Shown: positions 26,718 through 35,949 of the stretch, piece by piece
Layout: each line of letters starts with the position of its first letter
Numbering within the stretch: position 1 is the stretch's first letter
Assembly (NCBI GenBank): GCA_021796535.1
Contig: JAKABW010000001.1
Location: 1 to 64,000 of the forward strand
Reading direction: 5' to 3'
DNA: 64,000 nt
Source: Actinomycetes bacterium
GTDB lineage: Bacteria > Actinomycetota > Acidimicrobiia > Acidimicrobiales > Bog-793
The notes under the pieces: generated by a model
The model's input: only the letters and a program-made list of their open reading frames with translations
Database searches by the model: none
Told to the model about the DNA's origin: nothing
Made by a program: the position numbers and the translations under genes

Positions 26718-27914
26718 ATGAACTTTACAGCGGGGAAAACCGGCGCGGCCGACACAGAATCACCGGCGCCGGGCTCACGACAAACCGGCGCCGGCAAAAC
26801 CTTGAACAACGAAACCGGAGCGGGAAACCCGTTGCCTTCGCTTTCGTACAGAGACAGGCTTCTCCCGTTGTTTATACTGGCGGCGATCGGCTTGGGCATC
26901 TTTTTGGACAAAGTGCTTCCCGGTTTTGCCGGAGACCTCAATACGGCCAAGGTGGACAATACTTCCCTACCCATCGCCCTCGGGTTGTTGATCATGATGT
27001 ACCCCGTGCTGGCCAAAGTCAGATTCGGTGAAGTCGGCAAAGTCGCCGCGAACAAAAAACTTCTTTCTGTTTCCCTGTTGTGCAATTGGATCATAGGTCC
27101 GGCCGTCATGTTCGGTCTGGCGTGGCTCTTTTTGCCGAACCTTCCCGCTTACCGGAGCGGACTCATCCTGGTGGGACTGGCCAGGTGTATCGCCATGGTG
27201 CTGGTTTGGAACGACTTGGCTTGCGGCGACAGGACGGCGGCGGCCGTATTGGTGGCCATCAACTCTATTTTTCAGATACTTGCCTATGCGGCGCTTGCCT
27301 ATTTCTATCTGCACCTGCTGCCCTCCTGGCTCGGTCTCTCGACAGCTTCGATCCGGGTATCGACGGGGCAAATTGCCCAAAATGTGGCTATTTTCCTGGG
27401 AATACCCCTGCTGCTTGGTTTCGGCACCAGATTCATCGGAGAGAAAAAGAAAGGGAGTTTCTGGTATGAAAATAAATTTCTGCCAAAAATCGGTCCCCTC
27501 AGTCTTTACGGGCTTTTATTCACCATAGTCGTTTTGTTTGCCTTTCAGGGAAATGCCATTACGGCCAATCCGGCCGCCGTCGGAGAAATTGCCCTTCCCC
27601 TTCTCTGTTATTTCGCCATTATGTTCAGCCTGGGATTTTTCCTCGGCAGAGCATCCCGCATGAGCTACGAAGAAACTGTTACCCTGGCCTTTACGGCAGC
27701 CGGCAACAACTTTGAACTGGCCATAGCGGTTGCCATATCCACTTTCGGGATAGCCTCCGGTCAGGCCCTGGCCGGCACGGTGGGACCTCTCATCGAAGTG
27801 CCGGTGCTGGTGGCATTGGTGTACGTGGCTCTCTACGTACGACCGAGATATCAAAACAACAAAATTTTTAGTCGACAACCGAAGATAAGCCCGTCAAAGG
27901 AGATCGAGTCATGA
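26718..27914 (+). CDS. acr3: ACR3-family arsenite efflux permease
   Basis: This 398-residue membrane protein has about ten transmembrane helices after a 40-residue polar N-terminus. It exports As(III), the product of the reductase encoded next. Family marks are CNWIIGPAVMFGLAWLFL, then RCIAMVLVWNDLACGD containing the conserved Cys of the transport site, and AAGNNFELAIAVAIS near the end. It overlaps arsC by ATGA. No ribosome site is visible and the promoter spacing is leaderless. Confidence 0.93.
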   Translation: MNFTAGKTGAADTESPAPGSRQTGAGKTLNNETGAGNPLPSLSYRDRLLPLFILAAIGLGIFLDKVLPGFAGDLNTAKVDNTSLPIALGLLIMMYPVLAKVRFGEVGKVAANKKLLSVSLLCNWIIGPAVMFGLAWLFLPNLPAYRSGLILVGLARCIAMVLVWNDLACGDRTAAAVLVAINSIFQILAYAALAYFYLHLLPSWLGLSTASIRVSTGQIAQNVAIFLGIPLLLGFGTRFIGEKKKGSFWYENKFLPKIGPLSLYGLLFTIVVLFAFQGNAITANPAAVGEIALPLLCYFAIMFSLGFFLGRASRMSYEETVTLAFTAAGNNFELAIAVAISTFGIASGQALAGTVGPLIEVPVLVALVYVALYVRPRYQNNKIFSRQPKISPSKEIES

Positions 27915-28369
27915 CAACGGCACTCACAGAAGAAAACAAGCCCACCGTTTTGTTTGCCTGCATCCACAACTCCGGAAGATCCGTGGCGGCCAAAGTAATC
28001 GCCGAGCATCTGGCCCGGGGAAAAGCCGTTATCTTGTCCGGAGGATCAGAGCCGAAAACCGAGATAAATAAAAATGTGGCGCTCGCTCTTCAAAAAAAAG
28101 GGCTTTCCGCCGAAAACGAGTACCCGAAACTGATGACAGCCGAGCACGTGCTCGCCGCCGACGTGGTGGTCACCATGGGGTGCGGGGAAACCTGCCCGTT
28201 TTTTCCCGGCAAGAAATATCTGGACTGGGACATAGAAGATCCGGCCGGCAAAGATGAGGCTGCGGCCGAAAGAGTGGTCGACGAGATCTGGAAAAAAGTT
28301 CTGCAACTGTTCGGCGAAATGGGCATAATCTCCGACGGCGAAACGATTCTCCGGACTGACCTGTCCTAA
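27911..28369 (+). CDS. arsC: Arsenate reductase, low-molecular-weight phosphatase type
   Basis: This 152-residue enzyme reduces arsenate to arsenite for export by ACR3. The catalytic loop CIHNSGRS (Cys17 to Ser24) is the phosphatase-like P-loop. MGCGETCPFFPGKKYLDWD with an Asp-Pro downstream matches the actinobacterial ArsC group that uses mycothiol and mycoredoxin. An MshA-like gene lies at 42697-43992, which makes mycothiol coupling plausible. Translation is coupled to acr3 through the ATGA overlap. Confidence 0.9.
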   Translation: MTTALTEENKPTVLFACIHNSGRSVAAKVIAEHLARGKAVILSGGSEPKTEINKNVALALQKKGLSAENEYPKLMTAEHVLAADVVVTMGCGETCPFFPGKKYLDWDIEDPAGKDEAAAERVVDEIWKKVLQLFGEMGIISDGETILRTDLS

Positions 28370-28452
28370 ATCCTACGGCTTTCGCTTCGAGCTCGGCGGA
28401 GACAAATTTTCGTATAGACTGAAGAGTAGGAAAAATTGCAAGGAGAGTCATC

Positions 28453-30096
28453 TTGACTAACTTATCCGGCGAGGCGGTCGGGTCGTTCTCCCAGGAACAT
28501 CCGCCCACCCAAAGCGCCGAGCAAGATGCAAACGCCATAACATCGGAAGCCGCCAGACGCCGTACGTTTGCCATCATCAGTCACCCCGACGCGGGAAAAA
28601 CCACCCTGACGGAAAAATTTCTGCTTTACGCCGGGCAGATAGCGGAAGCCGGCGCAGTCAAAGCCAGAGCCGGCAGGAAGAGTGCCACGTCGGACTGGAT
28701 GGAAATGGAACAGCAGCGCGGCATCTCCATCACCTCGACCGTCATCCAATTCACATACCGCTCACACGTGATCAACCTTTTGGATACCCCGGGCCACCGG
28801 GACTTCTCCGAGGATACTTACAGAGTCCTTGCCGCCGTCGACTCGGCGATCATGGTGTTGGACGCGGCCAAAGGCATCGAAGCCCAGACATTAAAACTTT
28901 TTGAGGTCTGCGCCGGCAGACAAATCCCCATACTCACGTTTATCAACAAATACGACAGACCCGGCAAAGAAATCCTCGGTCTCCTCGACGAAATAGAAAC
29001 GAAAATCGGCGTGAGACCCACCCCGGTGACTTGGCCGGTGGGCATCTCCGGCGACTTCAAAGGCGTGATCGACAGAAGAAACAACCTCTACATCAAATAC
29101 CAGAAGATGGCCAGGGGCTCAAAAGAGGCCGGGGAAGAGACCTGTGAACTGAACCGGGCGACGGATTTGTCGCCGGAAATGCTGGAACAGACCAAAGAGG
29201 AGCTTTCGCTTCTCGAAGCGGTCGGATCCGATCTTGACATCGGGAGCTTCCTGGAAGGCAAAACAACTCCCCTGTTTGTCGGATCGGCACTGACAAATTT
29301 CGGGGTAAAACACATTTTGGACGCGGTCGTCGACATGGCGCCCCCGCCCCGGGCCCAAACCGACGTTTCGGGCGGCAAAAGAGATCTCTCTGAACCCTTT
29401 TCCGGATTTGCCTTCAAAATACAAGCCAACATGGATCCGGCCCACAGGGACAACGTGGCCTTTGTGCGCGTATGTTCGGGGCGTTTCCGACGCGGCATGG
29501 TGATCACGCACGAAAAAAGCAAAAAGTCTTTCGCCACGAAGTACGCCGCTTCCGTTTTCGGCAACGACCGCAACACCATAGACGTGGCCTATCCCGGCGA
29601 CGTCGTGGGTCTGGTCAACGCCGGCGATCTGGCCATCGGAGACAGCCTGTACGAAACTTTGCCGGTTGCCTATCCCCCCATACCGACTTTTGCGCCGGAA
29701 CTGTTCTCCTATGTCACCAGCAAAGACGTTTCCAAATACAAACAATTCAAAAAAGGTCTGGAGCAGATGGCAAAAGAAGGCGTCATCCAGCTCTACAACG
29801 ACTTGGACCCCGTCCCGAATCCCATTATCGCCGCCGTGGGACAAATGCAGTTTGAGGTATTTTCGCACCGCCTGATCAACGAATTCAAAGTACCGGTTGA
29901 GATCAGGGCCACCAAATACCGTCTGATCAGAAAATCCGGTCCGGAATGTATCAAACCGTTGCAAAACGTCAGCGGCGCAAAAGTGGTAAAAAACCAAAGC
30001 GGCGACATCATGGTACTCATCGAAAGTCCTTACTGGCTGTCTTACATCCAAGGCGAATACCCGGATATTTTTCTCAGCCAGATATCTCTGCACTGA
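28453..30096 (+). CDS. prfC: Peptide chain release factor 3
   Basis: This 547-residue translational GTPase recycles class I release factors. The P-loop is SHPDAGKTTLTEK (about residues 43-55). Switch regions follow in QRGISITST and DTPGHRDFSEDTYR, and the guanine-specificity NKYD is present. The C-terminal portion (LDPVPNPIIAAVGQMQFEVF, later PYWLSYIQGEYPDIFLS) is characteristic of RF3 rather than EF-G. The start is TTG 28453 with AGGAGAG about 6 nt upstream. It converges on purK, leaving 32 nt between stops. Confidence 0.95.
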   Translation: MTNLSGEAVGSFSQEHPPTQSAEQDANAITSEAARRRTFAIISHPDAGKTTLTEKFLLYAGQIAEAGAVKARAGRKSATSDWMEMEQQRGISITSTVIQFTYRSHVINLLDTPGHRDFSEDTYRVLAAVDSAIMVLDAAKGIEAQTLKLFEVCAGRQIPILTFINKYDRPGKEILGLLDEIETKIGVRPTPVTWPVGISGDFKGVIDRRNNLYIKYQKMARGSKEAGEETCELNRATDLSPEMLEQTKEELSLLEAVGSDLDIGSFLEGKTTPLFVGSALTNFGVKHILDAVVDMAPPPRAQTDVSGGKRDLSEPFSGFAFKIQANMDPAHRDNVAFVRVCSGRFRRGMVITHEKSKKSFATKYAASVFGNDRNTIDVAYPGDVVGLVNAGDLAIGDSLYETLPVAYPPIPTFAPELFSYVTSKDVSKYKQFKKGLEQMAKEGVIQLYNDLDPVPNPIIAAVGQMQFEVFSHRLINEFKVPVEIRATKYRLIRKSGPECIKPLQNVSGAKVVKNQSGDIMVLIESPYWLSYIQGEYPDIFLSQISLH

Positions 30097-30128
30097 CAAA
30101 ACTCGGCCGGAGAGCCAACGTGACGTTT

Positions 30129-31361
30129 CTAATCCGTCAATTCCTCGGCACAGGACTTGGCCAGCAGGAAAAGTTTTTCTCGCTCTTTTCCCGTTGCCGT
30201 GACATGTCCCAGTTTTCTGCCCGGCACCGGCTCTTTCCCGTAGAGATGAACGGCAACCGTCGGATAACCGGCGACGCTCTCCAGTAGTTCCCTCGGATCT
30301 GTCGCGTTACGGCCGCCCAAAATATTGACCATGACCGCCGCCGGCACTTTCATGTCCGCGGAACCGAGCGGCCAGTCCAGAACGGCGCGCAGGTGGTTTT
30401 GAAACTGGGAAGTATACGCCGCTTCGATTGTGGCATGACCCGAGTTGTGGGGCCGAAGGGCCAACTCGTTGATCATAAGGTTCGAATCCCCGTCCACAAA
30501 CATCTCGATGGCGACAAGACCGACCGCCCCGACTGTTTCGGCAATCGCAAAAGCCGTTTCCTTGGCCGATTTTGCCAGTTTTACGGAAATGTCTGCCGGC
30601 ATGAAAAGCTCGTTGCAGATTCCGTTTCTTTGCACAGTCTCGATGGGTTCGTAAGCCAAAAACTCTCCGCCGGGCCGCCTCACACCCAGAATTGCTATCT
30701 CTTTTTCTATCTCCACGTGGTTTTCGAGGATGAATTCATACTGCTTGTTCCCGACGACAAAGTTGTCCTGATCGGGGTCATCTTTGTGTTCACGCGACCC
30801 GGAAACGCCTGTTCCCGCCGCGGATTTGTTTCCCAAAAATTTATCGGCAAAGTCTTTTGCTTCCTCTTCGTCGCGCACGACCCACACCCCCCGGCCGTCA
30901 TACCCGCCGGAGCGCGACTTTACGACAACCGGCCACCGATGTGCCGCGGCAAACCGGACCAGAGAATCCGGTACACCCGGGTCCAGCGGCAAAAAATCCG
31001 GAACGGCAAAACCCGCTTCTTTTAACCTTGTTTTGGCATACAGCTTATCCTGGGAGTACATAAAAGACTCGGATCCCGGACGGACGACAAAAGATTTTTC
31101 CTCCAAGGCCTTGATCAGCCCGCAAGGGACCAGCTCGTGATCGAAAGTGACGACGTCGCAGCGCTCGGCCAATTCCAAAACCGCGTCCGGATCACGGTAA
31201 TCCCCAAAGACGGCCTCGGCTCCCGACAATACCGCCGGATCCGACGGAGACCGGGCCAAGACGGCAAAGCCGATACCCAAATCTATCGCCGCCTGGTGTG
31301 TCATGCGCGCCAACTGGCCCGCTCCCACCATGCCGACCCGCGCTGTTTTATTTGCCTTCAT
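30129..31361 (-). CDS. purK: N5-carboxyaminoimidazole ribonucleotide synthase
   Basis: This 410-residue ATP-grasp enzyme makes N5-CAIR from AIR, bicarbonate and ATP in purine synthesis. The N-terminus has RVGMVGAGQLARMTHQAA. The ATP-grasp core includes PVVVKSRSGGYDGRGVWVV and VGLVAIEMFVDGDSNLMINE, followed by RPHNSGHATIEA. ATG 31361 is chosen because the family begins here; the longer frame to 31490 overlaps purE. It is divergent from purE, whose product performs the next step, with only 42 nt between them. Confidence 0.95.
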   Translation of the reverse strand: MKANKTARVGMVGAGQLARMTHQAAIDLGIGFAVLARSPSDPAVLSGAEAVFGDYRDPDAVLELAERCDVVTFDHELVPCGLIKALEEKSFVVRPGSESFMYSQDKLYAKTRLKEAGFAVPDFLPLDPGVPDSLVRFAAAHRWPVVVKSRSGGYDGRGVWVVRDEEEAKDFADKFLGNKSAAGTGVSGSREHKDDPDQDNFVVGNKQYEFILENHVEIEKEIAILGVRRPGGEFLAYEPIETVQRNGICNELFMPADISVKLAKSAKETAFAIAETVGAVGLVAIEMFVDGDSNLMINELALRPHNSGHATIEAAYTSQFQNHLRAVLDWPLGSADMKVPAAVMVNILGGRNATDPRELLESVAGYPTVAVHLYGKEPVPGRKLGHVTATGKEREKLFLLAKSCAEELTD

Positions 31362-31403
31362 ATCTGCCTCATGGTATATATTTGTGTTTATATGGGTACA
31401 TCT

Positions 31404-31922
31404 ATGGAAAATATCAAAAATGCCATGGCTCCGGTCCAGATAGTCATGGGGAGCTCCTCCGATTTTAACATCATGAAAGCAGCCGCTCACATTTTAACCG
31501 AATTGGGCGTAGAACATGACGTCAGGGTGCTTTCTGCACACAGGATGGCTTCCGAGATGCTGGAATTCGGACGCTCGGCGGCCGGAACGGGGATCAGGGT
31601 CATTATCGCCGGCGCCGGCGGAGCAGCCCATCTGCCCGGCATGCTGGCCGCGGTGACCACGCTGCCTGTCATAGGGGTTCCCGTGTCGCTGAAAAATCTC
31701 TCCGGCTTGGATTCCCTGCTTTCCATCGTGCAAATGCCGGGAGGCGTACCCGTCGCCGCGGTAAGCATAGACGGGGCAAAAAATGCCGGGCTGCTTGCCG
31801 CCCGCATCCTCTCCCTGGGAGACGAAGGACTGCGAAAGCGTCTGGAGAATTACCAAACAGCCCTTACCGAAACGGCCGAAAAGCAAAACGAAGAGTTGCG
31901 CTCGATGTTGGAAAACGGCTGA
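31404..31922 (+). CDS. purE: N5-carboxyaminoimidazole ribonucleotide mutase
   Basis: This 172-residue class I PurE converts N5-CAIR to CAIR. Conserved parts are VMGSSSDFNIMKAAAHIL, VRVLSAHRMASEM containing the active-site His, and AGAGGAAHLPGMLAAVTTLP. The start is ATG 31404; ATG 31392 is also in frame. Upstream of both, TATATT at about 31376 may provide a -10. Together with divergent purK it forms a two-gene unit sharing one tiny promoter region. Confidence 0.95.
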   Translation: MENIKNAMAPVQIVMGSSSDFNIMKAAAHILTELGVEHDVRVLSAHRMASEMLEFGRSAAGTGIRVIIAGAGGAAHLPGMLAAVTTLPVIGVPVSLKNLSGLDSLLSIVQMPGGVPVAAVSIDGAKNAGLLAARILSLGDEGLRKRLENYQTALTETAEKQNEELRSMLENG

Positions 31923-32042
31923 GGCCTTCGGCGAATCTTCTTCAAAACCGGTTCCGGGGAACTCTCTCGGCCGGCGTAAAAGCGTTTCTCAACCGCTTAT
32001 CGTCCGGAACGCGTCGGAAGAGGACACCTTCGGAGGCCGGAG

Positions 32043-33302
32043 TCAACCAAGAGACGAAAGAGACGACGCGGCGGCTTTGACCGTGACTTCCAAATCGGCG
32101 TCGCCGTGGGCCAAAGAGGGAAACCAGGACTCGTAAGGACTCGGAGGAAAATAGACGCCCCGTCCGCACATCGCATGGAAAAATTTCGGGTATATGTTAC
32201 TTTCCGCCGAGGCACGGGCGTCCGCGTAATCTTTGACGGATTCGACCCCAAAAAATAAACTCATGAGCGTCTTATACCTAGAAACCGCAACCTTGATGCC
32301 CGATCCAAAAAACACCGTTTCCAATTGCAGCGCCAGGTATTCCGTCTTTTTTTCAAGTTCGGCATACGACTCCGGCGTAAGAGCATCCAAGACCGCTTTT
32401 CCCGCCGCCGTGGCCAGAGGGTTGCCGGACAGGGTTCCGGCTTGATATACGTCTCCCAAGGGAGCAAGCCTGTCCATAATCTCTTTCTTCCCACCCACCG
32501 CGGCAAGCGGCAGTCCGCCTCCCACCACTTTGCCGAAACACCACAAATCGGGTTGAACCGAAGTGACGGAAGAGGCTCCTCCGTAAGCAATGCGAAACCC
32601 GGTTATCACCTCGTCAAAAATCAAAAGCGCTCCGGCTGCCTCGCAGGCCGCTTTCAAACCGGCAAGAAAACCGGGTGCGGGCGGGATCAAACCCATGTTT
32701 GCCGCCGCCGGCTCCACGATCACGCAAGCCGTCGAGCCGTCGACCGCCGGGACCCTGTTGTAAGGCAATACCTCGGTATCTTGGACGGCTCCTTCGGTAA
32801 CGCCGGCGGAATCCGGAAGCGTTGCCGCTCCCGAACCGGCTCCGGCCAGCAAAGCGTCGCTGTGTCCGTGATAGCAGCCGTCGAATTTGATTATTTTTTG
32901 ACGTTTCGTAAACGCACGGGCCAACCTCACCGCCGTCATGACGGCTTCCGTTCCCGAAGAAGTAAAGCGAAGCTTTTCACAACCCGGCACCCGGGCAGCA
33001 ATTTTTTCGCTCAGCTCGACTTCTGCCAAAGTCGGAGCGGCAAAGCTCGTTCCTTTTGCCGCCGCTTTTGTGACGGCCTCCGTGACGCGCTCATCCGCAT
33101 GACCCAAAATGCTGGCGCCGAAGGATTGAACGTAGTCGATGTAGCGGTTTCCGTCGACGTCGTAAAGATAAGGTCCTTTGGCCGATTCCACGAATACCGG
33201 TATTCCGCCCACGTGTTTGAAAGCCCTCACCGGCGAACTCACGCCGCCGGGAATAATTTGCAAAGCTCTGTCGTAAAAATTCAGTGAATTGGTATTTTCC
33301 AT
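32043..33302 (-). CDS. hemL: Glutamate-1-semialdehyde 2,1-aminomutase
   Basis: This 419-residue PLP enzyme makes 5-aminolevulinate from glutamate-1-semialdehyde. Signs are PGGVSSPVRAFKHVGG, SSGTEAVMTAVRLARAFTKR, FDEVITGFRIAYGG and the PLP lysine in CFGKVVGGGLPLAAVGG. ATG 33302 has CAGGAAC about 11 nt upstream and fits the family start; 33323 is a 7-codon alternative. It follows hemB 30 nt downstream in the minus-strand heme cluster. Confidence 0.96.
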   Translation of the reverse strand: MENTNSLNFYDRALQIIPGGVSSPVRAFKHVGGIPVFVESAKGPYLYDVDGNRYIDYVQSFGASILGHADERVTEAVTKAAAKGTSFAAPTLAEVELSEKIAARVPGCEKLRFTSSGTEAVMTAVRLARAFTKRQKIIKFDGCYHGHSDALLAGAGSGAATLPDSAGVTEGAVQDTEVLPYNRVPAVDGSTACVIVEPAAANMGLIPPAPGFLAGLKAACEAAGALLIFDEVITGFRIAYGGASSVTSVQPDLWCFGKVVGGGLPLAAVGGKKEIMDRLAPLGDVYQAGTLSGNPLATAAGKAVLDALTPESYAELEKKTEYLALQLETVFFGSGIKVAVSRYKTLMSLFFGVESVKDYADARASAESNIYPKFFHAMCGRGVYFPPSPYESWFPSLAHGDADLEVTVKAAASSLSSLG

Positions 33303-33332
33303 CAAATTGTTCCTGCCCGTCAATCGATCTGT

Positions 33333-34310
33333 CTATAGATGTTTGGCAATTTCTTTTGCAAAGTAGGTAATGATGGCGTCCGCTCCGGCCCGCTTTATCG
33401 ACATCAACGTCTCATAAGCTACCGATGTCCCGTCAAACACGCCGGCCGCCGCCGCCGCGGCAATCATGGAATACTCTCCGCTCACCTGATAAGCCGCCAG
33501 AGGAAACCCGAACTTGGCCTTGGCCTTGGCAATGACGTCCAGATTGGTGACGGCCGGCTTGACCATCACCATATCCGCGCCTTCTTCTATGTCAAGCGCG
33601 ATTTCCCTTAAAGATTCATTTACATTCCCTATATCCTGCTGGTAAGTTTTTCGGTCTCCCCCGTCGGCGATCGTGACATCCACTGCATCCCGGAAAGGGC
33701 CGTACAGAGCCGTGGCATATTTGGCACTGTAAGCCAAAATGGCGGTGTCGTGATACCCGGCACTCTCAAGCGAAGAGCGTATCGCTCCCACCTGTCCGTC
33801 CATCATGCCGGACGGAGCAACAAAATCGACTCCCGCTTTGGCATACAGTAGCGCCGTCTTGGAATAAAGAAGCAAGGTCTCGTCGTTTTGGACAGTGCCG
33901 TCTTCGCCCAAAACGCCGCAATGCCCGTGATCGCTGTATTCGTCCAAACACAGATCCGCCATCACCACGAGATCGTCTTGGAATTTATCCTTCAACAGTC
34001 GAACGGCGGCGACGGCTATGTTGTTTTCGGCATACGCCGCGGAACCGAGCGCATCTTTGTCGGCGGGAATCCCGAATAAGATAACGGTACGCAAACCGCT
34101 GTCAAGACAGGCTTTTGCCTCATCCTCCAGGGAACGCAGACTTTGCACGGTAACGCCGGGCATGGAGACAACCGGTAACGGCGAGTCAAGCCCTTCTCTC
34201 ACAAATATGGGGGCGATCAGGTCGGATACACCGATGTCTGTTTCTCTTACGAGACTCCTGATATGCCCGCTCCTTCTCAATCTTCTCATCCTGGTCAGCG
34301 GATATGACAT
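33333..34310 (-). CDS. hemB: Delta-aminolevulinic acid dehydratase (porphobilinogen synthase)
   Basis: This 325-residue enzyme joins two 5-aminolevulinates to porphobilinogen. The Schiff-base lysines are in YSAKYATALYGPFRDA and MVMVKPAVTNLD. In the metal site the usual zinc Cys positions read DLCLDEYSDHGHCG. The Asp replaces one Cys, suggesting a Mg-dependent rather than zinc-dependent enzyme. It is separated from cobA-hemD by 181 nt and from hemL by 30 nt. Confidence 0.97.
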   Translation of the reverse strand: MSYPLTRMRRLRRSGHIRSLVRETDIGVSDLIAPIFVREGLDSPLPVVSMPGVTVQSLRSLEDEAKACLDSGLRTVILFGIPADKDALGSAAYAENNIAVAAVRLLKDKFQDDLVVMADLCLDEYSDHGHCGVLGEDGTVQNDETLLLYSKTALLYAKAGVDFVAPSGMMDGQVGAIRSSLESAGYHDTAILAYSAKYATALYGPFRDAVDVTIADGGDRKTYQQDIGNVNESLREIALDIEEGADMVMVKPAVTNLDVIAKAKAKFGFPLAAYQVSGEYSMIAAAAAAGVFDGTSVAYETLMSIKRAGADAIITYFAKEIAKHL

Positions 34311-34491
34311 GACACCATCTTACTACATTCGCAACAAGGCAAATCTCCGTGCACCACAGGAAAGCTGGCGCGGATGGCGTCCAAAAGCATCAAAGAATTA
34401 GAAATAAACGGATCGCAACGCATCCCCGTCACAAATAGCTTTTCAATGCCGGGGTATTGTGGAAAAACCCTTTATTTAAGGCGACTCGGCG

Positions 34492-35949
34492 TCAAAAGAA
34501 GTGCCGGGATATCACGTCCGTGAGATCCGCCATGGTCGGCTTGACGGCCTGAATATAATTTTCGACACCATAACTTTGCAGTGCTTTCGTTGTTTCGATG
34601 CCGATCGAAGCGGCAATCCCCGAATGCTCTTTGCCCAATTGGCGCATAAACGAATGAACCGTGGACGGAGAAGTAAATGTAACCACGTCGGCTTTTTTGA
34701 TCATGTCGGCCGCGGAAGCGGGAAGCGGGCTCTCGATTGTGTCGTACACATCCGCGACATCCACGGCATATCCCAAATCCAAAAGACCTTTCTTCAAAGT
34801 ATTTTTCGCTATTTTGGAACGGGGCATCAAGACTTTCTGCCCCGTCCCGGAAGGCAATTTCGCAAATTCTTTCAGTATGGCCCCGCCGGAAAATTCTGCC
34901 GGCAAAAGATCGGGGACAATGCCTTTTGCCCTCAAGACTCTTGCGGTTTCTGCTCCGACGGCAACAACTTTTATGCCGTTTAACACCCTGACGTCAGGCA
35001 GGCACGCCAAAAAATATTCGACTGCGTTCGAGGAAGTAAACACCAGCCAGCCGTAATCGGACAGTTTGTCAATGTAAACCCGCAACTTTTCTTGCAGATT
35101 TTCGACTGGCACAATTTCGATGAGAGGGGCACAAAGAACTTTTGCCCCCTTTCTTTGCAACATCGCAATGAGTCCCTCGGACTGGCGTCTGGCCCGCGTC
35201 ACGGCAACCACTTTTCCGTAAAGAGGTTTGTCGGCATTCGGGACAAGTCTCGTCAGATTCAAGCCGACCACATCTCCCACGACGAATACCGCTGGGGATT
35301 CCACCTCCGCATCACCCAAATCGGCCAGGCGCAACCTTTGGTTGACTTCCGTGATGAGAGAGCTGTTCGCACAAACGGCGACTTCGGTATCCGCCGGCAA
35401 TCCGGCGGCCTGCAGCTTGGCGCAAAGCTCTTTCTTGTTGGCAACTCCCATCAAGATAACGATGGTCATGGATGTTTTCACCGCATGAGTGAGTGCCGTC
35501 TCGTCTATTTCATGCCCGGTCATGATGACGACGCCCCGCGCCGTCCCCCTGTGGGTAACGGGAATGCCGGCGAACAAAGGGGCGGACAGAGAAGAACTGA
35601 TGCCCGGTATGACTTCAAAATCTATTTTTTCTTCCCTCAGGGCAAGCGCCTCTTCCCCGCCCCGTCCGAACAGAAACGGGTCGCCGCCTTTCAGTCTCAC
35701 CACCGTTGAATACTTCTTTCCGTAGCGTACAAGCAGCTTATTGATATTTTCCTGCTCCGAATACTTTGATCCCACCCCTTTGACTTTGCCCACGTCTATC
35801 AAAACCGCCGTCTTGGGGAAAAAGTCGAACACCCTGTCGTCGATCAATCTGTCGTAGAGAATTACTTCGGCGTCCCGCAATAAATTGTAAGCCTTCAAAC
35901 TCAGGAGATCCGGATCCCCGGGACCGGCACCCACCAGATAGACCGTCAC
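34492..35949 (-). CDS. Fused uroporphyrinogen-III methyltransferase / uroporphyrinogen-III synthase
   Basis: This protein of about 485 residues has two domains. Residues 1 to about 245 form a SAM-dependent CobA-type methyltransferase (YLVGAGPGDPDLLSLKAYNL, then VRLKGGDPFLFGRGGEEA and PGISSSLSAPLFAGIPVTHR), which makes precorrin-2. From about residue 255 it is a HemD-type uroporphyrinogen-III synthase (VVAVTRARRQSEGLIAMLQ...WLVFTSSNAVEYF). GTG 35949 overlaps the hemC stop by 4 nt. A long upstream extension in the same frame lies inside hemC and is rejected. The fusion matches several actinobacteria and Firmicutes. Confidence 0.95.
   Translation of the reverse strand: MTVYLVGAGPGDPDLLSLKAYNLLRDAEVILYDRLIDDRVFDFFPKTAVLIDVGKVKGVGSKYSEQENINKLLVRYGKKYSTVVRLKGGDPFLFGRGGEEALALREEKIDFEVIPGISSSLSAPLFAGIPVTHRGTARGVVIMTGHEIDETALTHAVKTSMTIVILMGVANKKELCAKLQAAGLPADTEVAVCANSSLITEVNQRLRLADLGDAEVESPAVFVVGDVVGLNLTRLVPNADKPLYGKVVAVTRARRQSEGLIAMLQRKGAKVLCAPLIEIVPVENLQEKLRVYIDKLSDYGWLVFTSSNAVEYFLACLPDVRVLNGIKVVAVGAETARVLRAKGIVPDLLPAEFSGGAILKEFAKLPSGTGQKVLMPRSKIAKNTLKKGLLDLGYAVDVADVYDTIESPLPASAADMIKKADVVTFTSPSTVHSFMRQLGKEHSGIAASIGIETTKALQSYGVENYIQAVKPTMADLTDVISRHFF

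Noticed and set aside
30470-30492. tRNA-like T-loop GGTTCGAATCCCC
   Set aside because: It lies inside purK coding sequence, with no acceptor stem or anticodon arm at the right distances.
32325-33287. 320-codon plus-strand frame
   Set aside because: It is antisense to hemL and has Arg/Gly/His-rich composition typical of a shadow frame.
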